64,000 nt of DNA from Streptomyces sulfonofaciens (GCF_014656295.1 NZ_BNCD01000013.1:124001-188000), one strand, 5' to 3'. Counted from the stretch's first letter, positions 8,388-17,672 are shown. The notes: generated from the letters alone by a model not told the origin. Translations and numbers: made by a program.

Positions 8388-10868
8388 TCAAGCCCGCGGG
8401 CACACCCCGGCCGTCAGCATGTCCGAGACGCGCTCCGGTGCCACCGGGCGTGAGTAGAGCCAGCCCTGCGCCGTGTCGCAGCCGATGCGGCGCAGCCGGT
8501 CCGCCTGGCCCGAGGTCTCCACGCACTCGGCGGTGACGGTGAGGCCGAGTCGGTGGGCGAGCTGGACCAGGGCCTCGACGATCACCTCGTCGGCCGGATT
8601 GGGGTGCGCCCCCTCCTCGTAGCGGAAGCCGTGCACGAAGGAGCCGTCCAGCTTCAGCACCGACACCGGCAGCCTGCTCAGGTAGGCGAGGTTGGAGTAC
8701 CCGGTGCCGAAGTCGTCGATGGCGATCCGCACGCCCATGTCGCTGAGCGCCTGGAGCGGGCGGCCCGCCGATCCCATCACCGCGGACTCGGTGAGCTCCA
8801 GTTGGAGCAGCCGGGGCGCGAGTCCGGTCTCGGCGAGGATCTCCGCGACGTCGGCCACCAGGTCGGAGTCCCAGACCTGGCGCACGGCGACGTTGACGCT
8901 CACGTACACCGGGGGCACGTCCGGGTGGTCGAGCTGCCAGCGGCGGGCCTGGCGGCACGCGGTGCGCAGGACCCACCGGCCGAGCTGCACGATGGAGCCG
9001 TCCTCCTCCGCCAGTCCGATGAACCGATTCGGCGTCAACACCCCGAACTGCGGATGGCGCCAGCGCACCAGCGCCTCCACCCCGTGCAGCCCGCCGTCCC
9101 CGAGGCCCACCAGGGGCTGGTACTCCAGGAGGAACTCGCCCCGCTCGACCGCGGCCCTGAGTGTCGAGGACAGCGCCTGGCGGGTCATGCGGTGGGCGTT
9201 GCGCTCCGGGTCGAAGAGCGTCCAGCGGCCCTTGCCGTCGGCCTTCGCCCAGTACAGCGTGGTGTCCGCGGCCTGCATCAGACCGGTGGCCGTGGTGTCC
9301 GCCACCCGCCGCTCGACCACACCGATCGAGGCGGAGACCGTGAGCCTGTGCCCGCCCAGGTCGAAGGGCTCCTGGAAGGCGTGCAGCAGTGACTCGGCGA
9401 GGTCCGCGAGCTGTTCCGTGCCGGTCGAGTCCTCCACCAGCAGGGCGAACTCGTCGCCGCCGAGCCTGGCCACCAGGGGGATGCCGACGCGGCCGCGGCC
9501 CGCCTGGTCCGCGCAGCGCGTCAGACGCTCCGCCACGGCGGTGAGCAGCCGGTCGCCGATCCGGTGGCCCAGCGTGTCGTTGACCGCCTTGAAGCCGTCG
9601 AGGTCGAGGAAGCACAGCCCGATCCGGCCGGTACCGCCGTCCTCGTGGGCGCTGTGGGGGGAACGTGCGGGGTGCGGGCGGTGCGGGGCGGGGGAGGGGC
9701 GGGCGGTGCGGGCGTCCTGCGGGCCGGCCCCGCCCGGGTCGTGGCGGCCCGGTTCCAGGGCGGCGGTCAGCCGCTCGAAGAAGAGGGTGCGGTTGGGCAG
9801 CCGGGTCACCGGGTCGTGCATCTGGAGGTGCCGCAGTCTGGCCTGGTGCTCGCGGTGGGCGCTGATGTCCAGGACGGACAGCAGTACCGCGCCCCCGGTC
9901 TCCCGCGGCGCCCCGCCCGGCGGCAGCGGGACGACCGTGACCTGGCCCCACAGCGAGTGCCCTTCGGGGTGCTTGAGGCGCCGGGTGCAGCGCAGCCCGC
10001 CCTCCCGGCCGCCGAGCACGGCACGGTAGGCGTGCCAGGTCCGGTTGTCCGACGCCAGGTTCAGCAGGTCCGCGGCGACCTGGCCGGTCGGGTCGCCGCG
10101 GTCGGTACCGAAGATCCGGGTGAAGGCAGCGTTCGGGTGCACCACGATCCCCCGGCCGTCGACCACGGCCATCGCGAGCGGCGCGGCGTCGAAGGCGGCC
10201 GGGTGGAGGGCGGCCGGGTGGAGGGCGGGGTCGGGGGCCGGGCGACCGCCCGCGGGGGTGCCCTCGGCCGCCTGGGGCGCCGGGAGGTCCGACGGCCGCG
10301 CGGAGGTGGGCACGGCGTCCGGGCGCGCGGCTCGCGGTTGCGCGCCGCCGGGGTGCGCGGCGGTGCCCGGACCGGTGGCGGTGCCCGGCGCGGGAGCGGT
10401 GGGGTGCGCCGGGGCCCCGGGTGTGCCGGGTGTGCCGGGCGGGGAAGCGGGCGACGGGGCCGGAGAGGTGCCCGGGGGGGAGGGGGCCGCCGGGTCGGTG
10501 TGCGGCGGGAGGGCGGCCGCCGCTTGCGGGGGTGCCGGGTGGGCGGTGGCCGAAGCGGAGGGCTCCGGGGCATCGGCGGCCGGGTCCGGGAGCGCCGGCG
10601 GGGGGGTGGGTGCCGGGGTCGCGGGCGGTGCGGCGGCGTCGGGGGGCGGGGCCGGGCCGTCGGTCTGGCGGCCCCCGGGACTGTGGGGCTCCGTATCGCG
10701 CGGCTCCGCGTCCTCGTGGGACTCGGCGCCGCCGCGGGGCCCGCCTGCGCGGGCGCCCGCGGGAGCGCTCGGCCCGGGGCCGCCGTGCAGGTCCCGGGTG
10801 CGGCGTTCCATGACGGTCCGGTGGGCGAGGTCGGCCGGAGGGGCCGGTCCTTCTGGCTTTCCGCTCAC
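8388..10868 (-). CDS. PAS-GGDEF-EAL cyclic-di-GMP turnover protein
   Basis: An 826-residue protein predicted to make and/or degrade the second messenger c-di-GMP. It starts at a GTG with GGGAG six bases upstream. Residues 25-220 are an extreme Pro/Ala-rich linker. A PAS domain follows (FDAAPLAMAVVDG, near 225), then a GGDEF domain with intact RLGGDEFALLV (near 465), and an EAL domain with intact GVEALVRWRHP (near 596), ELTES, DDFGTGYS and VLKLDGSFVHG motifs. Both catalytic halves look active by motif. No membrane helices are visible, unlike RmdA/RmdB-type Streptomyces proteins, so it is probably cytoplasmic. In Streptomyces c-di-GMP controls BldD and hence development. Confidence 0.9.
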   Translation of the reverse strand: MSGKPEGPAPPADLAHRTVMERRTRDLHGGPGPSAPAGARAGGPRGGAESHEDAEPRDTEPHSPGGRQTDGPAPPPDAAAPPATPAPTPPPALPDPAADAPEPSASATAHPAPPQAAAALPPHTDPAAPSPPGTSPAPSPASPPGTPGTPGAPAHPTAPAPGTATGPGTAAHPGGAQPRAARPDAVPTSARPSDLPAPQAAEGTPAGGRPAPDPALHPAALHPAAFDAAPLAMAVVDGRGIVVHPNAAFTRIFGTDRGDPTGQVAADLLNLASDNRTWHAYRAVLGGREGGLRCTRRLKHPEGHSLWGQVTVVPLPPGGAPRETGGAVLLSVLDISAHREHQARLRHLQMHDPVTRLPNRTLFFERLTAALEPGRHDPGGAGPQDARTARPSPAPHRPHPARSPHSAHEDGGTGRIGLCFLDLDGFKAVNDTLGHRIGDRLLTAVAERLTRCADQAGRGRVGIPLVARLGGDEFALLVEDSTGTEQLADLAESLLHAFQEPFDLGGHRLTVSASIGVVERRVADTTATGLMQAADTTLYWAKADGKGRWTLFDPERNAHRMTRQALSSTLRAAVERGEFLLEYQPLVGLGDGGLHGVEALVRWRHPQFGVLTPNRFIGLAEEDGSIVQLGRWVLRTACRQARRWQLDHPDVPPVYVSVNVAVRQVWDSDLVADVAEILAETGLAPRLLQLELTESAVMGSAGRPLQALSDMGVRIAIDDFGTGYSNLAYLSRLPVSVLKLDGSFVHGFRYEEGAHPNPADEVIVEALVQLAHRLGLTVTAECVETSGQADRLRRIGCDTAQGWLYSRPVAPERVSDMLTAGVCPRA

Positions 10869-11323
10869 CGCTTGCTCCCGCAGTGCGTCGTAGTGCAGTC
10901 GATGTCGTACAGGTCGCTCCCCCAGGGCCCCACGGGCCTGGGAGAAACTCCCGGTGCCCCAGGTCCCGCCGTATCGCCTCGCGGCGGACGGGGCCGGTGG
11001 TCGGGTGGGCCGCTTCGGCCGGGTCCGCGCAGGAAAGTGTGCCGATCATAGAGCGCGTTCCGGGGCGTATCCAGCCATCGCCCGGCCAGGCGCGCCCCGC
11101 ACGATCCGGAACGGTTCCTCGTCCGTTCATCGCCGGATCGTTCCCGCCCGGTCCTGCCCGGCCACCGCTACGGCTTTGTCGGTCCTCGACCGGCTGTGAC
11201 GTTCCGTGAGTGCCAAAAGAGTCATCCTCTGCTCACCCGGGCGGGTCAGCCCAACAGGACAAAATCTGACAAACGCCATCACGCTGGGTGCGGTGTCCCC
11301 GAAATCCGTGCCCGGAGGTAGCC
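10869..11323. other. Divergent promoter region between c-di-GMP gene and metalloprotease
   Basis: About 450 bp with no supported gene. The stretch 11215-11285 (GTGCCAAAAGAGTCATCC... ACAAAATCTGACAAACGCC) is clearly AT-richer than its surroundings and is the likely promoter zone of the protease gene. I could not pick a specific -35/-10 pair with confidence. Confidence 0.5.
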
Positions 11324-12943
11324 GTGCCGCGTCCGCTCCACTCCAGGGAGATGGCCGAGCCCTTCTGCGGCCCGGGGGGACCGGCTGACGGCGCCGTGGG
11401 CGCGGTCCACGGCCCGGACGGGTGGTGGTCCGGCGGCCCCGCCGAGCCGTTCGCGCTGGGCGGCGGGGGCGGCGGTAACGACGCGGGCCGCGGCGGCGGC
11501 AGCGGTGGCGGAGGCGGCGACGACGAGCCGCGGGGCCCCGAGCGGCGGCTGCGCAGCACCGGGGCTGCGATCACCGCACTGACCGCGCTCGCCGCCACCT
11601 CGCTGGTGGCCGGGCCCGCGGTGGCCGGCAGGCAGCCGGCGCCCTGTGCGCTGGAGCGCACCCGCGCCCACCACTCGGAGGGCCTCGACACCTGGAACGC
11701 CGCCTATCCGCGCCCGCGCAGGACGGTCGACGCGCTGCTCGTCTTCCTGTCCTTCCCCGACGCCCGCCCGCAGACCACGCCCGCCGAACTGCTCGCCGAC
11801 TACTTCCCCGCCACCAGCCGCTTCTACGAGCGCGCCTCGTACGGCAGCTTCACCCTGCGCCCCCATCCGCACCGCACCTGGATCCGGATGCCCAAGCCGT
11901 CCACCGCGTACCGGATACGGCGTGACTGGGACGCCGGGCACCGCACGGAGTACCTGCGGGACGCGGTGGCGGCGGCGGACCGGCACGTCGACTTCGGGGG
12001 GTTCGACCTCGTCTACTTCGTGGCCGACCCGGATGCCCCCGGTGTTGACTCCGACGCAACGAAGGTGGTCAATTTCGACCAGCCGTTCAGCGTCGACGGT
12101 ACGAGCCTGCGACGCATCGTGACCGTCTTCGAGCGGCATCCTCCGGATCGGAATGTACTGGCGCACGAGACGGGACATGTCTTCGATCTGCCGGACCTCT
12201 ACCACCGCCCCTCGGACGGCAAGGGTGACTGGGACACGTACGTCGGGGACTGGGACGTCATGGGCAGCCAGTTCGGTCTCGCGCCGGACTTCTTCGGGTG
12301 GCACAAGTGGAAGCTCGGCTGGCTGGACCCGCGCCAGGTGGTCTGCGTGGAGGGCGGTGGCAGCACCCGGGTCGACCTGGCGCCGCTGTCGGCGCCTCCC
12401 CGGCGTCCGGGCCCCGCGCTCGCGGCCGCCGCGGCCGCGGGTTCGGCCCCGGGTGCGGATACGGGTGCGAGTACCGGTACGGGCGGGAGTGCGGTCGCGG
12501 GCACGGTCGGGGTGGGCAGGGGTGCCGGTGCGGGCGGTCCGGCCGGACCGCCGGGGCCGGGCGGTGCCGAGGGCGGCCGGGCGGCCGAGGGTGCGCGGGC
12601 CGCGCGTCCTGCCCGGCTCGTGGTGGTCCGCACCGGCCGGACCAGTGCCATCGCCTTCGAGGCGCGCAGCGCGCGGGGCAACGACCGGTCGACGTGCACC
12701 CAGGGCGTGCTCGTGTACCGGGTGCGCAGCGGGACGGCGTCCGGCGGCGGCCCTGTGGAGGTGGTCGACGCGCATCCGGCCACGGCGGCCTGCTGGGGCG
12801 ACTCCGTGTACCCGCCGCTCGCGGACGCCCCCGTCCGCACCGGTGAGCACTTCCGAGTGCCGGACGAGCGGGTGCGGATCGACCTGGAGGTCGGGCCCCG
12901 GACGAAGTCGGGCGGCTGGCGGGTGCGGGTGACGACGGGGTGA
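11324..12943 (+). CDS. M6-type secreted/membrane-anchored zinc metalloprotease
   Basis: About 539 residues from a GTG preceded by GGAGG at six bases. The zinc motif HETGHVFDLPDLYH (near residue 288) matches the HExxHxxxxxD form of the M6 (immune inhibitor A-like) peptidases, and WDVMGSQ downstream resembles their Met-containing turn. A hydrophobic export segment (TALTALAATSLVAGPAVAG) lies unusually far in, near residues 82-103, after a Gly/Asp-rich N-terminal tail, so the protein may start later or be anchored with a cytoplasmic tail. Residues about 365-435 are an Ala/Gly-rich linker, followed by a beta-rich C-terminal domain that probably binds substrate. Confidence 0.82.
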   Translation: MPRPLHSREMAEPFCGPGGPADGAVGAVHGPDGWWSGGPAEPFALGGGGGGNDAGRGGGSGGGGGDDEPRGPERRLRSTGAAITALTALAATSLVAGPAVAGRQPAPCALERTRAHHSEGLDTWNAAYPRPRRTVDALLVFLSFPDARPQTTPAELLADYFPATSRFYERASYGSFTLRPHPHRTWIRMPKPSTAYRIRRDWDAGHRTEYLRDAVAAADRHVDFGGFDLVYFVADPDAPGVDSDATKVVNFDQPFSVDGTSLRRIVTVFERHPPDRNVLAHETGHVFDLPDLYHRPSDGKGDWDTYVGDWDVMGSQFGLAPDFFGWHKWKLGWLDPRQVVCVEGGGSTRVDLAPLSAPPRRPGPALAAAAAAGSAPGADTGASTGTGGSAVAGTVGVGRGAGAGGPAGPPGPGGAEGGRAAEGARAARPARLVVVRTGRTSAIAFEARSARGNDRSTCTQGVLVYRVRSGTASGGGPVEVVDAHPATAACWGDSVYPPLADAPVRTGEHFRVPDERVRIDLEVGPRTKSGGWRVRVTTG

Positions 12944-13056
12944 GGTGACAGGGGGCCGACGGGGTGCGGCGACGGAGTGGCGGGCGCGGCAGGTGCTTGC
13001 GGGGTCAGGGGGCGCCGGCGCACGGGACGGCGGGCGAGGCGGGGGCCGGGGCACGC

Positions 13057-13089
13057 GAAAGGCCCCTCGCGCTGGGCGAGGGGCCTTTC
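13057..13089. terminator. Rho-independent terminator hairpin between protease gene and tRNA-Lys
   Basis: A perfect 14-bp stem, GAAAGGCCCCTCGC paired with GCGAGGGGCCTTTC around a five-base loop. It lies 9 bp from the tRNA 3' end and 113 bp after the protease gene, so it can serve both converging transcripts. Confidence 0.9.
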
Positions 13090-13097
13090 ACTGTCTG

Positions 13098-13171
13098 TGC
13101 GCCGCCAGGGACTCGAACCCCGGACCCGCTGATTAAGAGTCAGCTGCTCTAACCAACTGAGCTAGCGGCGC
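13098..13171 (-). tRNA. tRNA-Lys (anticodon CTT)
   Basis: Reading the minus strand gives a full cloverleaf: acceptor GCGCCGC/GCGGCGC, D-loop AGCTCAGTTGGTTAGAGC, anticodon stem-loop CTGACTCTTAATCAG with anticodon CTT, and T-arm GGGGTTCGAGTCCC. CCA is not encoded. The 5' end overlaps the last codons of the upstream same-strand gene by 10 bp. Confidence 0.97.
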
Positions 13172-13908
13172 CTGCTGACGTCGTAGACATTAGCACCCTG
13201 GTCGGCGCGAGGAAAAATCGATAGGCGTACCGCGCCGCCGTCCGCCGCGCGGGCCGCGCGTGCGCAGGCCCAGAGCAGGACCTCGGGCCCCGGGAGCCAC
13301 GGTCTGCGGGAGCCGGGGGCGACCAGCCAGCGTGCCCCGGGGGCCGCGCCGGGGGCCAGCGGGGGCACGGTGACGGCGTCGCCGGGTCCGTGGCAGAGCA
13401 GCGGCGGCGCCGTGCGACCCCGGCCCGCCGCACCCCACTCCTCCCAGCGCAGCAGCGACGGCAGCCGGTGGGCGGTGCCGGGCGCGGCGAACAGCAGCAC
13501 CCGCCCGCGGTGCGCGGCGACAGGCCCCGACCCCGGCCCCTCGCCGCGGAGCAGGTCGAGCATCCGGTGCCCGAAGGCGGCCGGGGTGCTCACCACGTCG
13601 AAGGCGGCGCCGCAGGGCAGTACGAGCGAGGCGGTGGGGTTGTCGGCCCAGCGGGCCAGGGTGCTGTGCGGATACGTTCCTGCGGAGACGAGCCAGGCGG
13701 CTCCCTCGCCGGTGACCTCCCAGGTGCCGGACCGGTGGAGGCGGTCGTCGAGGGCATCGGGGGTGTCGTGGAGGCCGGGGTCCCCGGGAGGGTCGAGGAC
13801 GCCGTGGTGGCCGGGGCCGCCCTGGTCGCCGTGGAGGCCGGGATGAGGCCGGGCAGGTTCGGGCCTTCCGGGGGCGGACGCGTGCCATGGGCTGCTCATG
13901 GGAGCCAT
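13162..13908 (-). CDS. Bifunctional DNA primase/polymerase N-terminal-like protein
   Basis: About 248 residues from the ATG at 13908 (MAPMSSPWHAS; the ATG at 13899 is equally possible). The segment LARWADNPTASLVLPCGAAFDVVSTPAAFGHRML (near residues 85-118, described here in part) is the hallmark of a small family in Streptomyces annotated as prim-pol-like. These proteins are short, lack an obvious helicase partner and have no established activity; I do not see a clear catalytic DxE pair. The 3' end, including the TAG stop, lies inside tRNA-Lys, so the mRNA and tRNA precursor may be one transcript. Confidence 0.65.
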   Translation of the reverse strand: MAPMSSPWHASAPGRPEPARPHPGLHGDQGGPGHHGVLDPPGDPGLHDTPDALDDRLHRSGTWEVTGEGAAWLVSAGTYPHSTLARWADNPTASLVLPCGAAFDVVSTPAAFGHRMLDLLRGEGPGSGPVAAHRGRVLLFAAPGTAHRLPSLLRWEEWGAAGRGRTAPPLLCHGPGDAVTVPPLAPGAAPGARWLVAPGSRRPWLPGPEVLLWACARAARAADGGAVRLSIFPRADQGANVYDVSRRR

Positions 13909-14549
13909 GTCTACCGTGCGTGAGCAGTCGGCTCCTGTGAGTTCCGAGATTTCAAGACAAGGTGGAGGTTCGGGGAGTATCGTGCCCGCGGGCATATGCC
14001 GGAAGATCGTGCTGGGCGCATCCTGGGCCGTGAGGGCCCTGTGGCCCACTGGTGCACGGGCCCTCGGGGGTTCGGCAGGCCAGGGTGCCGGATGCCCTCC
14101 TCGCGTCGGGTGCCCCGGCGGTCACGGCTTCCGGTGGGCGGACGACTTGGCGACTTAGGATCACCGTGTCGCGCGGACCCGCCCGGGAAGGGTGTATGGA
14201 GCACGTCGAGCCGCAGGCGGAGAGCTGCCGCACACCGTCCCGCGGGGCACGGGACGGGCCGCACGCGCCGTCGCGGTGGCGGGGCACGTACCGCGGCCTG
14301 CTGGGGGCCCCGTCCGCCTGCTGGGGGCGCCCCGTCCGGAGACCGTCGCCCACCGCGCCCGGGCAGCCCGCACGGACACCGGGACGGGGCCGGCGCACGC
14401 CGACCGGCCGCCGTTCGCCGTCGCGGTGGCACGAACGCGTGCGCGCAGGCGGGGCGCCGGGGCCCGTGCCCTTCCCCGCGGCGGCCGGCGCCCGCACCCG
14501 TACCGTTGCCGGCAGCGGGCGTTGGTCCCGGGCCCGGCGCGGGTCTTCA
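13909..14549. other. Intergenic region upstream of two divergent genes
   Basis: A 640-bp stretch without a supportable gene. Several open frames cross it, but their codon use is not gene-like and none has a ribosome site. The promoters for the prim-pol-like gene and the acetyltransferase should be here. Confidence 0.5.
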
Positions 14550-15149
14550 ATGGTGGCCATGGACCCTGATCTGGATCTCGGCGACGGCCTGCGCCTGCGG
14601 GTGCTGACCGACGAGGACGCGGCCCTGCTGGTCGAGGCGACCAGCGGGGAACCGGCGCGGTCGCTGTGGGGCGCCCGTCCCGCAGGGCCGTACTCCCTGC
14701 TGGACGGGCAGATCGCGCTCGCGGCCTGGGACCCCGGTGCGGGGGACCGGTTCTCCGTCGGCGTTCTCGGCGGTTCCCGGCTGCTCGGCGCGGTCGGCCT
14801 GATGCCGGACGACTGCGGCGGCATCGAGCTCGCGTACTGGGTACGGCCCGAGGAGCGCGGACGCGGCATCGCGTCCCGCGCCGTCGGGGCCGCCACCCGG
14901 TGGGCGCACACGTCCCTCGGCGTGTCCCGGATCTGGCTGGAGATCCGCCCCGGCAACGAGCCGTCCCTGCGCCTCGCCCGGCGCACCGGCTACCGCTTCG
15001 AAGGGCGCCTGCCCCTGCACTGCCGCGACCACGTGCACGAGGACGCCGCGCGGGACACCCGGCACGACTGCCTGATCTGGGTGCACCCGGGCGAGGACGC
15101 CTGCGGCACCGGTACGACCGGACGCGCGCCGTCACGGCACGGCCGGTAG
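14550..15149 (+). CDS. GNAT family N-acetyltransferase
   Basis: About 199 residues. The acetyl-CoA pyrophosphate-binding signature is present as RPEERGRGIASRAV (near residue 110), preceded by the IELAYWV beta strand and followed by RIWLEIRPGNEPSLRLARRTGY, the standard motif A/B order of RimJ/RimL-like acetyltransferases. These transfer an acetyl group to an amine of a protein N-terminus or small molecule; the acceptor is unknown. The start is ambiguous (ATG 14550 or 14559) and no good ribosome site precedes it, which suggests a leaderless or weakly translated message. It is a single gene with no obvious operon partner. Confidence 0.85.
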   Translation: MVAMDPDLDLGDGLRLRVLTDEDAALLVEATSGEPARSLWGARPAGPYSLLDGQIALAAWDPGAGDRFSVGVLGGSRLLGAVGLMPDDCGGIELAYWVRPEERGRGIASRAVGAATRWAHTSLGVSRIWLEIRPGNEPSLRLARRTGYRFEGRLPLHCRDHVHEDAARDTRHDCLIWVHPGEDACGTGTTGRAPSRHGR

Positions 15150-15285
15150 CGGCGGGCGGTGGCCGTGTGGGGCGGGGGTGGCCGCGTGGTGCGGGCGGTC
15201 GTGCCGCGTGGTGCGGGCGGGCCCCGGGCCGGGCATCTGTGCGCGCTGGTACGGTCACGGCGGGTTCTTCCCGCGCGCCCGCGGC

Positions 15286-15636
15286 TCAGCCGAGGTCGTC
15301 GGGCCCCCGCATCAGCTCACGGCCGAACTCGATCATCTTCTTCGCGTAGTCGTCGGTCCAGCCGGCGCGTTCGGCGATCACATCGGGCGTGAGCCGGTCG
15401 AAGCGACGCGGGTCGGCGAGCTGGGCGGCGGCCATGGCCTGGTACTCCATGGCCCGGTCGGTGGCCGCGCGGAAGGCGTGGGTCAGCTCGGTGGCGCGGG
15501 ACAGCAGCTCCCTGGGATCGGCTATGGACTCCAGGTCGAAGAAGTGCTCCGGGTCCGCGGCGGCCGCGGCGGGCTCGAAGAGCAGCGGGGCGGGGCGCAG
15601 ACGTGGCGCGCTACGGGGCCGCTCGGGCTCCGCCAT
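15286..15636 (-). CDS. Small conserved actinobacterial hypothetical protein
   Basis: A 116-residue soluble protein with an excellent ribosome site (AGGAGGAGAACC before the ATG). The N-terminal 30 residues are Pro/Arg/Ala-rich; the rest is predicted helical and charged. The C-terminal RLTPDVIAERAGWTDDYAKKM (described in part) has the spacing of a helix-turn-helix, so DNA binding is possible but unproven. I do not recognise a characterised family. Confidence 0.7.
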   Translation of the reverse strand: MAEPERPRSAPRLRPAPLLFEPAAAAADPEHFFDLESIADPRELLSRATELTHAFRAATDRAMEYQAMAAAQLADPRRFDRLTPDVIAERAGWTDDYAKKMIEFGRELMRGPDDLG

Positions 15637-15697
15637 GGTTCTCCTCCTAGCGTCGGTTCCGCGTCCATTGTCCCGCGCCCCGCAAGTACCTGCCGCC

Positions 15698-16130
15698 TCA
15701 CCGCCCCGAGTCGTCGACGCAGCGGGGCACCGGAGGACGTCCCAGGGCCTCGGGGCTGTCCAGTTCCGCGCCCGTCACCCGGAACTGCATGCTCTCGCCG
15801 GGCAGCAGCGTGACCAGCATGTCGTCGACCGCCGCGTCGGGATCGAGACGGTCGGAGGAGAGGGCGACGTCCCGCAGGACCGTGTGCGCTCGTACCTGCA
15901 CCGTGTACACCGGGGCGGCCGACGCGCGGCCCTGCTCCGGGCCGCCCGCGCCGACCGGCGCGGCCAAGTCCTGCGCGCCGGTGTGCACGCCGCCGTTCCG
16001 CGTGCTGACGTGCGCGACTTCGTCCAGCGTGCTGACGTGCACGCCACCGTTCGGTGTGCTGACGCGCACCTCGTGGGCAGCCCTCGGCCAGGCCACTTCG
16101 GTGTCCTCGGCGAAGAACTCGACGCGGCGC
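15698..16130 (-). pseudogene. C-terminal remnant of a GH2 beta-mannosidase-like gene
   Basis: The frame encodes RVEFFAEDTEVAWPRA, then a degenerate repeated stretch (VSTPNGGVHVSTLDEVAHVSTRNGG), then TVQVRAHTVLRDVALSSDRL and DDMLVTLLPGESMQFRVTG. From memory this matches the final Ig-like domain of actinobacterial beta-mannosidases (family pattern: FFAEDRDLALP ... ARDLVLQADRLDP...D.LVTLLPGE). Reading back upstream, a TGA interrupts the frame eight codons before VEFF, and no catalytic domain follows. It therefore looks like the fossil 3' end of a deleted enzyme gene. It is possible, but less likely, that a short protein is still made from the ATG at 16096. Confidence 0.75.
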
Positions 16131-16161
16131 GCCCCGCCGAGGCGGGCTCATCCTGCGTGTC

Positions 16162-16217
16162 GGCCTGTAGGCCTGTAGGCCTGTCGGCCTGTCGGCCTGT
16201 CGGCCTGTCGGCCTGTC
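16162..16217. repeat. Tandem array of the 8-bp unit GGCCTGT(A/C)
   Basis: Seven head-to-tail copies: two of GGCCTGTA followed by five of GGCCTGTC. Further degenerate GTGTCGC heptamers continue to about 16260. It lies immediately beyond the truncated end of the beta-mannosidase remnant. Confidence 0.97.
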
Positions 16218-16763
16218 AGTCTGGCGCGTGTCGCGTGTCGCGTGTCGCTTGTCGCCTGTCGGCCACACTGTCGGCCTGCCTGTCTTCCTTTCCTCCCTCC
16301 CCCTCCCAAGGGGGATTGAGGTTTTCCGCAGTCCCAGGTGTGCGGTGAACCTCATGGTGCCGGGCGCTCGCTGGGCTCACCATCGAAGGGCAGGGGATCG
16401 GTGACTGCCGGAGGGCCCGGTACGCCGGTCGGCATGTCGAAGCCGGTGCAGGAGAGCAGCCCGTGACCGGGGCTGGGGCCGGCGCGCAAGCGGGGGAGGA
16501 AAGCTGTGGTGGGGCGCGGTATGCGGCGGCGAGGCACGCGGATGGTGGGGAGTGCGGGTGGCGGGTCCCCGAGTGCGGGGTCCTCAGGTGGCGGGGTGGC
16601 CGAAGCGGTCGGCCGCGGGGGCAATCGGCGCCGGTACCGCAGGGGTGCAAGGGCCGCCCCGGCGCCGGCGTTCCGGCATCACCGTATTTCCGTGGCGCAG
16701 GTGCCCGCCGACGGCAAGGCTGTTCCGCTGACCACAGCCGCACCACGAGAAAGGCACAGGAAC
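16218..16763. other. Intergenic region upstream of the methyltransferase
   Basis: About 540 bp. It begins with degenerate GTGTCGC repeats, then a CT-rich patch near 16280-16310, then ordinary GC-rich sequence. Open frames here have no ribosome site or recognisable motif. I see nothing else supportable. Confidence 0.5.
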
Positions 16764-17537
16764 ATGCTGCGGGACACCTTCAACGAGGACGCGGAAGGCT
16801 ATGACCGGGCCCGGCCCCGCTATCCGCCCGCCCTGGTCGACGACCTGACCGCACGGGCCGGGCTGGGCGCGCAGAGCAGGGTGCTGGAGATCGGCCCCGG
16901 CACCGGGCAACTGACCGTGCCCCTGGCCAGGACGGGATGCCGTATCACCGCCGTGGAGTTGGGCCCCTCCCTGGCCGCGGTGGCCCGGCGCCATCTGGCA
17001 CCCTTCCCGGCCGCCCGCGTCGAGGTCGCCGACTTCGAACGGTGGCCGCTGCCCCCGAGGCCCTTCGACCTCGCCGTCAGCGCCACGGCCTTCCACTGGC
17101 TCGATCCCGTGTCGCGGGCCGACAGGGCGGCGGACGCGCTGCGCCCGGGCGGCCTGCTCGCCCTCGTCACCACCCACCACGTCGCAGGAGGCAGCAATGA
17201 CTTCTTCGCCCGGGCCCAGGACTGCTACGAGCGCTGGGACCCTGCCACCCCGCCCGGCCTGCGCCTCGAACCCGAGACCGAGGTGGGTACGGACACCGCC
17301 GAGCTGACCCGCTCACACCGTTTCGGGCCCGTCACCGTCCACCACCACCCCCAGGAGATCACCTACACCACCGCCCAGTACCTGGCCGTGCTGCACACCT
17401 ACTCGGGACACCGCGCCCTGCCCGCCCCGGCGCTGCGGGGCCTGTTCGACTGCCTCGGCCGGTTGATCGAGGACCAGCACGGCGGCCGGATCACCAAGCG
17501 GTACCTCCATGAGCTGATCGTGGCGGAGCGCCGCTGA
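16764..17537 (+). CDS. Class I SAM-dependent methyltransferase
   Basis: A 257-residue methyltransferase of the UbiE/BioC-like fold. SAM-binding motif I is VLEIGPGTGQLTVPLA (near residue 42), followed by the acidic end of strand 2 in ITAVELGPSLAAVARR, and by FDLAVSATAFHWLDP (near 108) and LRPGGLLALVTTH (near 130), the usual order. FNEDAEGYDRARPRYP at the N-terminus is typical of this group. The acceptor is unknown. ATG 16764 is chosen because the motif-bearing protein starts there; only a weak AAGG lies upstream. It stands alone and is convergent with the helicase operon. Confidence 0.88.
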   Translation: MLRDTFNEDAEGYDRARPRYPPALVDDLTARAGLGAQSRVLEIGPGTGQLTVPLARTGCRITAVELGPSLAAVARRHLAPFPAARVEVADFERWPLPPRPFDLAVSATAFHWLDPVSRADRAADALRPGGLLALVTTHHVAGGSNDFFARAQDCYERWDPATPPGLRLEPETEVGTDTAELTRSHRFGPVTVHHHPQEITYTTAQYLAVLHTYSGHRALPAPALRGLFDCLGRLIEDQHGGRITKRYLHELIVAERR

Positions 17538-17672
17538 GGGGCCTGGTCCGGACGGCGAAAGGCCGTTGAGGCGCGGGGGACGATCGGCATGGGCCCCTGA
17601 GCGGAGGGGTCCGGTCGGCTCGGGCGATGCACCGGAGCCGACCGGGCCACGGGGAGCCGGTCGCCCGGCACC

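Noticed and set aside
15286..15636. Small protein at 15.3 kb as a DNA-binding regulator
   Set aside because: The helix-turn-helix resemblance is weak and no partner or operator supports it, so it is left as hypothetical.
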